Assembly: GCF_026745355.1 (NCBI RefSeq)
Contig: NC_079206.1
Location: 33,424,653 to 33,488,652 of the forward strand
Origin: Beta vulgaris subsp. vulgaris
Taxonomy: Eukaryota; Streptophyta; Magnoliopsida; Caryophyllales; Amaranthaceae
Length of the DNA stretch: 64,000 bases
Reading direction: 5' to 3'
In this document: one piece after another, positions 35,501-47,800 of the stretch
Numbering within the stretch: position 1 is the stretch's first letter
Layout: every line of letters begins with the position of its first letter
The notes under the pieces: generated by a model
Database searches by the model: none
Seen by the model: only the letters and a program-made list of their open reading frames with translations
What the model was told of the DNA's origin: nothing
Program-made: the position numbers and the translations under genes

Positions 35501-36480
35501 CGAGGTCTAACCCAATAAAATACATTCACTCAAGGCCCGTGTTTTCTGGTAAACTTGCAAAGTGGGCAATGCTTTTACAACAATATGACATTGTGTATGT
35601 TCCGCAAAAGGCTGTCAAGGGGCAAGTTATAGCAGACTTTTTCATAGACCATCCAGTCTCTGCAGAATGGGAGATATCAGATGATTTGTCAGGTGAAGAC
35701 GTGTTTTTCATTGAAATACTCCCACCTTGGAAAATGTACTTTGACGGCGCCACTCAATCATGACGGTGCAAGAACTTGAGTTGTCTTCATTTCTCCAGAA
35801 AAGCACATACTGCCATACTCTTTTGTGCTACCTCAACTATGCTCCAATAATATGGTTGAGTACCAAGCACTCATAATAGGCCTCCAAATGGCAATTGAAA
35901 TGGGACTTAGAGATGTAGACATTCACGAGGACTCCTAATTGGTCCTAAAAAAACTGTCTGGTGAATATGAAGTCAAAAAGAATGATCTAATCCCTTATCA
36001 AAGGCAAGCATCATAATTGCTTGAGAAACTCGATATCGTCAAGTTAGAACATATTCCAAGGAGTTCCAACAAGATGGTTGACGCGCTCGCTGGGTTTGCA
36101 GCCACTTTGGCACCGGAGACAGAAGACATAATATCTGTACCCGTTTGCAAACGATGGGTTGTCAATCCTGATGATGATGATGTTGATGAATATGCTGAAG
36201 AAGTCGACATAATCTCTGTCTATCAAATCGACAAGATTGGTGTGAACTAATTATTGATTATTTGGAACATAAAAATTTGACAAGTGATCCGAAATATAAG
36301 ACAGAGATTCGTCATCGAGCCTCACAATTTATATATTATACGGGGACTCTCTATCGACGATCCTTCCATGGTCTTTGGTTAAGATGTCTCGGGGATGAAG
36401 AAGAAAAGCAAACCATGGAGGAAGCTCACTATGGAGTCTGTGGCGCTCATCAATCAGGTCCAAAACTGCATGATCGTCGA
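32600..36480 (+). pseudogene. Gypsy (Tat-type) pol: PR-RT-RH-aRH-partial INT
   Basis: The protease relic is near 32640 (ILVDGGPTVNIMPKS). Reverse transcriptase covers about 34430-35010, with the active-site motif reading YVND at 34856-34867 instead of YVDD. The RNase H region is at about 35100-35700 (SSRTLVGAELNYPPIEK). A second RNase H follows from 35732 (MYFDGAT; NNMVEYQALIIGLQMA; IPRSSNKMVDALAGFA). The integrase zinc-binding region at 36380-36475 (AHYGVCGAHQSGPKLHDR) is the last recognisable part. Numerous stops (for example near 34412, 34622, 34692, 34946, 35761, 35937, 36014) show long decay. Confidence 0.86.
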
Positions 36481-37249
36481 CCTGATCATATAGGGCCCGA
36501 CCCAAAAATCAGCGGGCTTTACGCTATAGTGAGGAGAGAGAAATCTGAAATTATTACCAAAATTCAAACAGAACCCTAGCTTCCAAGTTCCTAGCAGCCG
36601 TTTTTTATTTTTTCATCTTCATCCCACTGTCTTCTTCTTTTGATTTTTCATTCGGGTATGTTAAATGCTTAAGTTCTAATTCTTTATGAGTTATAACATG
36701 TTTATCTATATATATATATATTTTAAATTCTTAGTTTCTTGGTTTATTTTGTTCAATTTAATGGCTCGATTTTTGTTTGTTGCCGAATTTTTTAATTTTT
36801 TATTTTTTTTGTTGCTGAATTTTTTTATTTTTCGATTTTCGATTTTCGATTTTTCTTGTTGCTCGTTTCTTTTTATTTTTTGGTTTTTTTTTGTTGCTCG
36901 ATTTTTGTATTGTTTGTAAGTTTGTTGAATTTATTTTATTGCTTATTTTTTTAATTGTATTATGTTACTTTCTTTATTCTTGCTTGCTATATGAATAATG
37001 CTCTTTCTATTTTTTGTAGAAAAATAATGCCATTTTGTTCATTAATAGTATTGGTTTTTTTTTTAATTTATGGCTATTTCTTTGCTTGTAGTAATATTAT
37101 TAACTAGTGTTTTCAGTTTTAATAATGCTGTTTTTTTTTCAGTTTTAACAATGCTGTTTTTTTTAGTACGAAAAATGCTGATTTTTTCAATTTTAATAAT
37201 GCTGTTTTTTTATGTACCAATAATGCTGTTTTTTTTCCAGTTTTAATAA
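36481..37249. other. T-rich intergenic stretch without a supported gene
   Basis: 36490-36530 is GC-rich (TAGGGCCCGACCCAAAAATC) and could be the end of a DNA transposon, but no partner end is seen. The rest is T-rich. From 37100 to 37249 a loose repeat of AATGCTGTTTTTTT with CAGTTTTAATAATG recurs about five times. A 77-codon ORF at 36686 is hydrophobic low-complexity and is not called. Confidence 0.6.
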
Positions 37250-37753
37250 TGTAACACCCCGATAATTCTCTCTTTTCCAAAAATACTTTTCAAATATAAA
37301 ACTTAGAGAATCATCAAAGCATTATCGCCCGTGTGATAACGTATCGGCTTATTCAGAATTTCGCAACGGAAAACATATAACTGAATTTTAGAATTGAAAT
37401 TTCATAAATAATAAAGTTAACCTTAAAACCAAACAACAACGTTAACGTTACTTCAAACCAAACTTAACTATGAATGTATCAACTATAAAACAATAAAGAA
37501 ATCAACATGCTACACAAGCTCTCCATTCCTAAAACCCCATGATGCATCATCTGTACACCTGTAGATGTTAATGTACTAGAGAACCTGCTCACCAAGAATG
37601 GGTCATTACAGGATCCATTAGGCAAAGCCATGATCAACACATACAAACAAAGAACGTAGTTAGCAAAGCTGGGTACTACATAATAATAATTAAACATTCC
37701 TAACATGATACTAATAAATATTAAGTAGAGATAAATAACAACATAACAATCTG
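37250..37753 (-). mobile_element. LTR family A, terminal fragment (504 bp)
   Basis: It starts TGTAACACCCCGATAATTC at 37250 and is cut at 37753, where an identical-type LTR terminus begins. It aligns throughout with 37754-38250 with many substitutions. It is either the outer copy into which the next was inserted or a tandem duplicate. Confidence 0.8.
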
Positions 37754-40204
37754 TGTAACACCCCGATAATTCTCTCTTTTCCAAAATACCTTTTCAATAT
37801 AAAACTTAGAGAATCATCTAAGTATTTATCGCCCGTGTGATAACGTATCGGCTTATTCAGAATTTTGCAGCGGAAAACATATAACTAAACTTTAGAATTG
37901 AAATATAATAAATAGTCAAAGTGACTTTAAAACCAAACAACATTGTCAACTTTATTTCAAACCAACTTAAATGTAAATATATCTACTATAAAACAATAAA
38001 TAGATCAATCTGTTACACAAGCTCTCCATTCCCAAATTCGCATGATGCAACATCTGCACACCTGTAGATGTCAATGCACTAAAGAATCTGCTCACCAAGA
38101 ATGGGTCATCATAGGATCAATAAGGCAATATCATGATCAACACATACAAACAAAGCACGTAGTCACCATAGCTAAGTACTACATAATAATAAATAAACAT
38201 TCCTAGATTGATACTAATAAATATAAGCAAAGATAAATAACAACTTAACAATCTGCAGATAACTTTTACTGAACTAAATTTTAACAATCTTTTTATTACT
38301 TTAATGGAGTAGTCATTGGACTGAATTGTCTCATATAAAACCAGTCTCCCCTTTGAAAGATGAAATACGGGCGCGACTCCATATTCCTTAATAACCTACG
38401 ATATCGTGGAATCTTTTAATAAAAATAGGAATGGTGATCAATCCAATTCAACGAAAAAGCCATGGCACGACCACCATGAACCCCAACTTATGATTGTCCA
38501 ACTCCAGACGTGCATCAGTCTAAAGTTATTACTGTCCAAGTTTCACTTTACATAATTTACCAATTATTACTTGTTATGACACCCAGGCAATACAAATAAT
38601 ATATAATAAAACATTCATAACTTTATTCCTTCTTATCTTAAGATTAAATAAGTAATCATACAACTTACAGCCCAAGATTAATTTCTTCTTTAATCCAATC
38701 CTTCTTATTTGTTGAACCTAGCCAACAACCAACTTACCTTTCAAAGGCATAAATTATCAACTTACCAAATACGGTCCACAATCCTCATAGAGTAGTGAAA
38801 TTAATTATATAAGGGAACACATGATTCAATCATGATCCAACTGATAAATATATTAATTCCTCGATGTGAATTAATAAATAAAGTATCCAGCCAACATGCT
38901 CGCATCAATATTCCATACAAACATTATATTAATCTCATAGTTAAATCTCATACTTAACATGTTCGCACACAGGCCTAAAACATGTAAAATCCTATCATAA
39001 TAGAAATCATATACGAACTCACAAAGTTCCTATACATGATAATATATAACTTTTCCTTCTTAAAATCATGTTAGTACATCAAACATCACATAGGTATGTA
39101 CGTACGTTGTGTAGACCAATTGACAGGCCACTTTTAACACTTTATAAGTCACTTACATAGTAATCTCGGCCTAAAACGACCAATAGAATTTATAATCAAT
39201 ACTCCAAATAAATTCCAGCAATTTGAAATACTTTAAATTCCCTTTAAAAATATTTGAAAGTTACTTTTATCATTAAAACTTGAATTACTCATATTCCCTA
39301 GCATAGTAGTACTATCCTAGTCATGAAACCCATAGAACTCCATTAATAACAACCTTTTTAAAATTCCTACAATTTATAAATTATTTAAACTCCCTTTAAA
39401 CAAACTTAGACATGCTTAAATTCATAAGTTAAACAAATTTCATATTTTATAACATGCTACTATGATTTTCCAATCTTGAACACCTTAAAAATCTATGCTT
39501 TAATAATTAAAAATTCAATTTAAACATAATAATCAAATCTGAATTTTTATTCTTTCAATATATAAGTTATATAATCATAGATCCGTCAATAAAATAGTAA
39601 ATCAAAGCTTCTAATCATAATTAGTACTTAAACAAAACATAAAAACATAATCTTTAATCAAAACTTGAGGAAGAAGAGAAGTAATCAAACTAACACAAGA
39701 AAAGAGAGGAAGAGGACCGCCGATCGTGGAAGGTGGCAACAGTGTCAGACAACAGCAATCAGCGGTGGTGGTCGGTGTGAAGTGGTAGTGGTGTTTCTTG
39801 TGGAGGAAGAAAATGTTTCTTGAAGGAAGAAGGAAGAAGAGAGAAATCATGTGGAAGGCAGAGGAGAGAGTGAATTTTTTTTTGTAGGTCAAATATTTGG
39901 GCTTAATGATATTTATAACAAAGCTTTCCTGTTGGGTTTAGGATAAGGTAATTGGATTCTAAGTAGGATAGAACAATGAATAGTATTGATGAATGAAATC
40001 CTAAGATTACTAGAAGTTCCTTTTCCTAGTCCAATTAGAATTTAGATTCCTCAAGCCCATTTAAAACCCCTTTCCAAATTAAATTAGTATTTCAAATATT
40101 TTTCAATGCATGCCTTACCAAAATATTTTAATTTCCTTAAAACTAAAAATAATTCCTTTGAATTTCAAAATACTCAACCTATTAAATAAAAAAATTACTT
40201 TAAG

Positions 40205-40279
<75 letters not shown>

Positions 40280-40285
40280 AAATTA
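37754..40285 (-). mobile_element. LTR family A, copy 3
   Basis: TGTAACACCCCG terminus at 37754. The body matches copies 1 and 2 through the CT-rich leader and minus-strand TATAAATA at 39917-39910. It ends in a (TA)n/(CA)n run instead of the expected GGGGATTACA. At 40286 the sequence restarts at a mid-LTR position. Confidence 0.82.
40206..40278. repeat. (TA)n(CA)n microsatellite
   Basis: About 29 TA units are followed by about six CA units. It lies where the other family A copies have 'aaatataaatatataatt', and marks the junction to the repeated LTR segment. Confidence 0.93.
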
Positions 40286-40943
40286 CTATCCAAGTTTCAC
40301 TTTACATGATTTACCAATTATTACTTGTTATGAGACACAAGCAATACAAATAATATATAATCAAACATTCACAACTTTATTCCTTTATCTTAGTATTAAA
40401 TAAGTTATCGTACAACTTACAACCCAAGATTAATTCCTTCTCTAATCCAATCCTTTTTGTTTGTTGAACCTAGCCAACAACCAACTTACCTTTCAAAGGT
40501 AGAAATATCAACTTACCAAATAAGGCCCACCGTCCTCATAGAATAGTAAAAATAATAATATAATAAGGGAACACATGATTCAATCATGATCCAACTAATA
40601 AATATATTAATTCCCCCATGTGAACTAATAAATAAAGTTCTTAACCAACATGCTTGCATTAATATTCCATAGAAACATGATATCAATCTCATAATTAAAT
40701 ATTCATACTTAACATGTTCGCACACAGGCATAAAACATGTGAAATCCAATCATAATAGCAATCATATATGAACTCACAAAAATCCTATACATGATAGTAC
40801 ATAACTTTCCTTCTTAAAATCATGATACTACATCAAGCAACACATAGGTATTTACGTACCTTGTGAAGGCAAATTGATAGGCCAGTTTTAACACTTTAGA
40901 AGTCACCTACAGAGTAATCTCCGCCTAAAACAACCAATAGAAT

Positions 40944-41349
40944 TAGACTTGGTCATGAGTCGAGTCGGGCCTGTTCACGGGCTTGGGGAAATGGCGTGTC
41001 AGGTCGGGCCCAAGCCCGTGAATGGCGGGACGTGTCGAGCTGGGCCTGAAATTTCCAGTTTTTGTCCATGGCCCGGCCCAGGCCCACGGGACGGGCTCGC
41101 GCCTCCTGCGGGCCTGGCCCGTGTTTTATGTTGTTTTTTTGGATTTTTAAGAGTTTTAGGCTAAAAAACAAAGAAAAGGGGGGTTCGGTGCATGCTGATG
41201 CGGGCCTGAAATAAAATTTCTTACCCTGACAAGCCCGCGATCCACGTAGCAGACAATGGGCAGGGCCTCTAGCGGGCTCTTGCTAGACGGGCCTAAACTG
41301 TGTTGGGTCGGGCCGGCCCGCGTGCTGGTCAGACCCATGCCTACCTCTA
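40944..41349. mobile_element. Non-autonomous hAT element, 406 bp
   Basis: An 8-bp duplication AATAGAAT lies at 40936-40943 and 41350-41357, and the empty site is visible in copy 3 near 39175-39190. The ends TAGACTTGGTCATGAGTC and (minus) TAGAGGTAGGCATGGGTC agree at most positions. The interior is rich in GGGCC/GGCCC motifs, as in the large hAT at 46905. It has no coding capacity. Confidence 0.9.
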
Positions 41350-41736
41350 AATAGAATTTATAATCCATACTCCAAATAAATTCCAGCAACTTTAAAATAC
41401 TTAAATTCCCTTTAATATTCAAAAGTTGTTTTTATCATTAAAATATCAATTACTCATATTCGCTAGCATAGTACTACTATACTAGTCATGGAAACCCATA
41501 AAACTCCATTAATAACAATCATTTTAAAATTCCAGCAACTCATAAATTATTAAAACTCTCTTTAAACATACTGAAACATGCTTTATTTCATAAGTTAAAC
41601 CAATTTCATAGTTTATAACATGCCACTATCATTTTCCAATCTTTAACACCCTACAAATCCATGCTTTGATAATTAAAAATCCAATTTTAACATAATAATG
41701 AAATCTGAATTTTATTCTTTCAATACATAATATATA

Positions 41737-43374
41737 GGGAAAATTCCTCAGGTACCCCTGAGGTTTCACGTAATTCCCAAATTACCCCCCATATTTGGGG
41801 AATTCCTCAAGTACCCCTAAGGTTTTTATTTGGGCTCAAGATACCCTTATTATGGACCGAACCCTAACGCCGTTAGGTTTTCCCTCTCTCTCTCTCCCCA
41901 ATTTTCTCTCTCCTCCCATTCCCCCACCCACTGCCAACCCCCTCCCCCAGCCGGCGGGCAACAGCCGGCGACCACCACCCACTTCGGCGCCGCCTACCCT
42001 ACCCCCTTTCCTTCGCCGGCCAAAATAGTAGCACCCAGGCGAACCCGCCCTCTCCCTTTCCCTTACCCTCGACACCCCACCCTCTCCCTTTCCCCTACCC
42101 TTGACACCCCCACCCTAGCCCTCCCTTTCCATTCTCAATTCCCCCACCCCACCCCACCCCGACACCACCCCATCCCCTCTTTCCCCCTATCGGAAATGGC
42201 CCCCCTTCTGTGTCTTCCATCGTGAGTCAACCCTCTCCCCTTCCCCACCTAAATACGCCAGCCCCTAACCCTTACACCCGCCCTAGAAACCACCCTAGGC
42301 ACTACCCTAGGCTGTTGTTCTGGCCGGTGCCAACGCCGAGGGTGAGGGAATCGGGAATGAGGAAGGGAGGGGGTAGGGTCACCAGCGCCGGAGTGGGGGA
42401 GGGGGTTTCGCAGTAGGTGACGGAATAGGAGGAGAGAAGGAAAGCCTAACAACATTAGGGTTCCGTCCATAGTAAGGGTATCTTGAGCCCAAACACAAAC
42501 CTCGGGGGTATCTGAGGTATTCCCCAAATGTAGGGGGGAATTTGATAATTACGCCAAACCTCAGGTGTACCGGCGCCGGAGTGTACCTGAGGTTTGGCGT
42601 GATTCCCAAATTACCCCCTACATTTGGGGAATTCCTCGTATACCCCCGAGGTTTGTGTTTGGGCTCAAGATACCCTTACTTTGGACGGAATCCTAATGCC
42701 GTTAGGCTTTCCTTCTCTCTCCTCTCATTCTGCCACCTACTGCCAAACCCCCCTCTCCCCCACTCCGGCGCCAGCGATCCTACCCCCTCGCTCCCATCCC
42801 CATTCCCGATTCCCTCACCCTCGGCGTTAGAGTCGGCCAAAACATCTTAACAGCAGGCTAGGGTGGTTTCGAGGGCGGGTTTAAGGGTTTGGGGCGGCGT
42901 ATCTCGATGGGAAAGGGGAGGGGTTCGACTTACGATGGAGACAGGGAAGGGGGGGCCATTTCCAATAGAGGAAAAAGGGGGAAGGGGTGATGTCCGGGTG
43001 GGTGGGATGGGGGAATCGAGAATGGGGAAAGGAAGGGCTAGGGTGGGGTGTCGAGGGTGCGGGAAAGGGAGAGGTTGGGGTCGCCAGGGTGCTGCTGTTA
43101 TGGCCAGCGAAGGGAGGGGGTAAGGCTGCTGGCGCCGGAATGGGTGGTGGTGCCGGCTGTTGACTGCCAGCTGGGGGAGGGGTGTTGGGGGGGGGGGAAT
43201 GGGAGGAGGGAGAAAATTGGGGGGAGAGAGAGAAAAACCTAACGACGTTAGGATCCCATCCATAGTAAGGGTATCTCGAGCCCAAACACAAACCTCGGGG
43301 GTACATGAGGAATTCCCCAAATGTGGGGGGTAATTTGGGAATTACGCCAAACCTTAGGGGTATTTGAGGAAATT
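41737..43374. mobile_element. 1.64-kb near-palindrome of GC-rich TIR elements
   Basis: Four related terminal repeats (CCTGAGGTTTGGCGTAATTC type plus ATTTGGGGAATTCCTC) lie at about 41740-41880, 42440-42570, 42585-42715 and 43235-43370, bracketing two GC-rich cores. The right half is largely the reverse complement of the left. The axis is at 42575/42576, where a 50-bp stretch (42551-42600) is almost perfectly palindromic. It is best read as two head-to-head copies of a non-autonomous TIR element, possibly MULE-like. It interrupts LTR A. A clear target duplication was not found. ORFs inside are composition artefacts. Confidence 0.82.
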
Positions 43375-44146
43375 TATAATCATAGTTTCATCATTAAAAC
43401 AGTAAATTAAAGCTTCTAATCATAATTAGTATTAAAAAAAACATAATCTTTAATCAAAACTTGAGGAACAAGAAAAGAAATCAAACCAACACACGAAATA
43501 GGGACCAAGAATCACCGATCGTGGAAGGTCGCAACAGCATCGGACAACAGCAGTCGACAGTGGTGGTCGCGTGAAGTGGTTATGGTGTTTTATGTGCAGG
43601 AATAAAGTGTTTCTTGAAGAAAAGGAAAGGAAGAAGGAAGAAAAAAAAAACTCACGTGGAGGGAGAAAGAGAGTGTTGGCCAATTTTTGTGTGGGAGGGA
43701 CGAGAGAGAATTTTATGTGGGTAAATATTTGGGCTTAATGATATTTATAGGCAAGTTTTCATCTTGGTTTTAGGAAAGACAATTGGACCCTAAGTAGGAT
43801 AGAACAATGAATAAGATTGATAACATTACTAGAAGTTCCTTTTCCATGTCCAATTAGTTTTTGGGTTACTCAAGCCTATTTAGAATCCTTTTTTTAAATC
43901 CAATTAGTATTTCAAATATTTTTCAAAGCATGCCTAACAAAATATTTTAACTTCCTTAAATATTAAAATATAATTCCTTTGACTTTCAAAATAGTCAACT
44001 TTTGAAATAAATATTTTTTTTTAATTTTAATAATATTTATATATCACAAACTTTTATATGAGGCGGGCCACACCTTCAACTAATGGTGTGACCACCCCTC
44101 CCCCTTTCCTCTCAACTCCCTTTTATCTCACTGTAGCCTTAATCAA

Positions 44147-44460
44147 CCAGGCTCTAATACCATAAAGACAAAGTCACACAGAAATGCTAGGAGAATTTTC
44201 TCTCTCAATATGATCTCACTTCATTCATTCAACTTGATTAGCCAGCAAAGCAATACAAGGCATAAATAGCAAAATATTTGGTGTTCTAGTGACAGCTTTA
44301 GACTAGGAACTTTCTTAGGAAGCTACCAAATAAAAACGGTCACAAGGGACCACTAGCACAGAATTAGATGCGACAGTGCACACAGAGAATCAACCTAGGA
44401 TCATGGGCTAGCAAATGATTACATCAGACTACTGGACCACATAACATATGGACCATTACA
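44147..44460 (-). mobile_element. Ty1/copia LTR and primer-binding-site remnant
   Basis: On the minus strand, TGGTATTAGAGCCTGG (44162-44147) matches the initiator-Met primer-binding site typical of plant copia elements with one change. It is preceded by about 300 bp starting TGTAATGGTCC (44460) that ends in a CT/AT-rich leader, consistent with an LTR. No gag-pol follows. Confidence 0.5.
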
Positions 44461-44794
44461 TATATATATTTCTAAAAATAGGCCTAGAGCTAAAAATAGC
44501 TGATATAGTTGCTCTTTTCTCTTTAAAGGATGCACTGGTAGTAGTTATTTTGTATATACTATTAACATATACAGAATTGACCCGATGCCAAGAAAAAGAA
44601 ACATATACACAATTGACTGCATTACTGCAACAACTTACAACCACCTCTCTAGCGTCTGTTAGTATTTACTGTTTAGGGGTAAGATTATCCATATTTCAGC
44701 TCCACAACATCCCTGCCAGCTGAACAGACCACGCCAAAATGCTTCTATTCAACTGTAAGAAGGCTTAAATTGTCAATAAGGGGCACCAAATTAT

Positions 44795-44857
44795 CTATTG
44801 CTCGTCTTCACGCTCTTTATTCTTCTCAATAGACTTCATTGCTTCTTCAAATGATTT
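44795..44857 (-). CDS. Exon 3 of the DnaJ gene
   Basis: 63 bp after acceptor GTTTTTCAG, encoding 20 residues ([20 protein letters not shown]) and TAG at 44797-44795. Too short for ORF finding, but the residues fit the conserved C-terminus of this DnaJ group and the phase agrees with exon 2. Confidence 0.9.
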   Translation of the reverse strand, partial: KSFEEAMKSIEKNKEREDEQ

Positions 44858-47800
44858 CTGAAAAACAAGTATTCCATAAGAACTGCGTCAACATGACATT
44901 ATACAATTCCATCCCTAACATACCCAGATCAATTCACAACAGCAACAAAATTAACCAATATTTTTTCGCAGAAGCACATAGAAATAAACTGAGAATCAGT
45001 GGGCGTGTGCAACTTTAAAGAAGCTGACATGCAGGCATCTATTACTGGGAACGGAAACATGAAACAGATTAAATAGGTAGTCGTATTCCTGTGCAAGGCA
45101 TTAGGATTTTGCTTAAGATGGCCAAATCTTAATTACAGAAAGGAACTTGGACAAGTGACCAGCCTGAGTGAAATGTAGCGTGATACTATAAATGGAGTGT
45201 CCAATACAAAGGTTCAATCTTACCTTTTCTATCCAACACGGTAATTTGAAACTGATATGGTGTCATTGGTAGTCTAACACCCAAAAAATCACATGAACTC
45301 TGCCAAAGTTCCTAACGCTCCTCTCTCTCTCTTCTTCCCCCCCCCCCCCCCCCCCATTTTTGGGGTTGGGGAGAGAGGAGGCACAAGGAGGGATGAGTGG
45401 GCTTGGTCAGTTGGGGAGGTTGGTCCACAGCCTGAGCGGAGACGATGCTTCATGCAGAGCTCAGGATGAAACAAAGATCATCCAGCCTCCAATCTAACAA
45501 TAGAAAACTAGAGCACATTGCACAAAGACAATTTGTCTTTCTATACTATCACATAACAAGAAAGTGACATTTTACTTTATGCTGCGTTGAAACAACAAAA
45601 ATTACTAAATTGATAATGCTCTTACCAAAAAATATTAAGATGCTAATTAATATCATGCCAAAACAAATAAAAATCAATCAGAAAATCAATGAGCTGCAGC
45701 CTGCAGATTAGTAGGCTTCAAAGATCAGCCTCGCTAAGAAATTCTAAGGTTTTTCAGTATTCCTTTATCCTGCTAGTGACTTCAAATTCCAGCATGAAAA
45801 TTGTAAACAGCAAATGCACCTAAATCCTTATCTAATTGTGGTCATCAAAATAAACCTTTATGAGAGACAACTTATATAGTACTCCCTCTGTTTTTTTTAT
45901 CTTTCTCACTTGGAATCTTGACACTATTCATGCATAGAGAGAATCTTCTCAAATGTTCTCAATTTATAAGAAAAAACATAGTCATGTGGGGTCTTGTTTG
46001 ATTCGTCTCAATTAGTACTTTATTAATATTCAATCGTTATAATTTTTACTAATATATAATGAAAGATATTTAAGTTTTAAAACGCGCATTGGAAGACGCG
46101 CACAGAAAAGTAGGAATGATAAAAAAAAAAAAAAAAAACAGAGGGAGTATGACACAGAGGTACCAGTTTCTGTTACACCAAGAACATTCCGAGTACCGGG
46201 GTTGGGTTTTAGGATCATATTAGCCAAGAAGAGTCTAATCCAAGACTAATCTCAGCCACAACACAACTTGGTTTTAAAGTTAGAACAGGTGCATTAAAGC
46301 TAGTACATGAACAAAATTTTCAAACATATTCACTTTCATGTAGCTTGTCAGCAAATTGATAATCAATGGTGCATCCACAAGAATATTCATCCATACATTT
46401 GACTAGATGAAAAGAACTGCATGAAGGAATGACTAGCAAGAAGCTTAATTTACCTCAACATTGATCAATTTCTACTTCAGCTGACAGTGAAATACAACAG
46501 AGCAAGCAAAAACCAAAAAACTAGATAAAAATCAACTGATAACAGGTAAAAGACAATCAACTAACTCAGCTGTCCAGATTTTTACGATATTATAACCAGC
46601 TAAGACAATTAAATCAACTCAAATTTATGATATGATGTACAGATGGTTTGAATTGGTGAGAAGGGTGTTCTGTGTTTGACAAAAACAATCACAAACGAAG
46701 AGGTTTTCTAATATGCCAAATGAAGAAACGACAATCAAAGTTGACAAATGAAACATGTGGCAGAGGACAGGTTGCAGAAGATCTCACATGTCTGAGTAGG
46801 TGTACTTAGTGAAAGGCATCAGAGAGAAGTTTTATAATGGTGGAGTCCTCACTAGTACTCTCCCAAATTTCAACTTAAACCAAAAGTTTTTGTTCTATCA
46901 CCATTAGAGGTGTTCACTAGGCCGGGTGCCCAATGGCAGCCCGAGCCCAGCCCATCAATAAAAGGGTTAGGGTTGTTTTTTTTAGTTTTTGAATGGGTTT
47001 CAGATGGGTTATTTATTAGTAGGGCTGGGTAAGGGCTTTTAAGGATTTTAAATGGGCTTTAAAGGGTTTAGAATGGGTACCCATTTTTTTTTATTTTTCA
47101 ATTCCACTTTCTATTTCTTTCTCCTAATAACTCACGTCTATTTCATTTCTTTCATTTTCTCTCTCCTAAAACCCTAAATCCCTCTTTCAATTTCGATTTT
47201 TGTCCCTTTTATTTTCCCCAATTTTTCCCCAAATCATAAACCCTAAAATTCTCTCCCTCTTCTTTTCTCTGATTTTTTTTTTCGTTCCTCAATTTTAGGT
47301 AAGTCTAACCCTAAATACGAATTTCTGTTTCTTATGAAGATTAAAATGATTCAGAAAAGCTGAATTTCTGTTTTTCGCCATCAAAGGTACGTACATCTCA
47401 TTTCTTGTTTATAATTTGAGTTTTTTTAAGGGGATAATCTTATGTTTTTTTTCGTGTAATTATGTCTATTTTATTTTGACTTGCTTTTTTTACTGGGTTT
47501 TACTTCACTATCTTAGATCTGCTGCTCACTATATTTTTCATCGTTTGTGAAAATGTTCATTTCATTTTGTTTTTCCGTGAGTTGATTTTAGTATTGGATC
47601 GAAATTATGTATAGTAGCAGCAATTTCTGCTACAGCTCAATAAAAGCTAATTCCTCCAAATTATGTTATAGTAGCAGCAATTTCTGCTACAGCTCAATAA
47701 ACAGTAAACATGTGGTAGGAAATCATTTTGTTGATTCTTGGACAAGTGAGCTTTAATGAAGCTTAAATGGTAGGAAAAAAAAAATTCATTAACAGCATTT

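Larger units (their letters stand above)
29271..36480 (+). mobile_element. Ty3/gypsy retrotransposon, Tat type, degenerate and 3'-truncated
   Basis: Order is 5' LTR, primer-binding region, gag, protease, reverse transcriptase, RNase H, a second RNase H and the start of integrase. Two RNase H domains mark the Tat lineage. Many stops break every domain. Sequence of the element stops after the integrase HHCC region near 36480, so the 3' LTR is missing. It interrupts CACTA 2. Confidence 0.88.
40286..44055 (-). mobile_element. LTR family A, copy 4 (partial), carrying two DNA elements
   Basis: It starts at the position equivalent to 38532 (attactatccaagtttcac) and follows family A to about 44040. 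It is interrupted by a hAT-type element (40944-41349) and the GC-rich palindrome (41737-43374). The terminal GGGGATTACA is missing, so the copy is truncated near 44055. Confidence 0.8.

Noticed and set aside
36686..36919. 77-codon hydrophobic ORF
   Set aside because: T-rich DNA encodes Phe/Leu/Ile runs in any frame; no other support.
40949..41171. ORFs rich in Gly-Pro-Gly-Arg on both strands
   Set aside because: They fall inside the 406-bp non-autonomous hAT and reflect GGGCC motifs.
41795..43320. Many Pro/Ser-rich or Arg/Gly-rich ORFs
   Set aside because: They lie in the GC-rich palindrome and appear on both strands; no recognisable protein family.
44448..44723. 91-codon plus-strand ORF
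   Set aside because: No domain; antisense to the DnaJ 3' flank and partly within a probable LTR relic.
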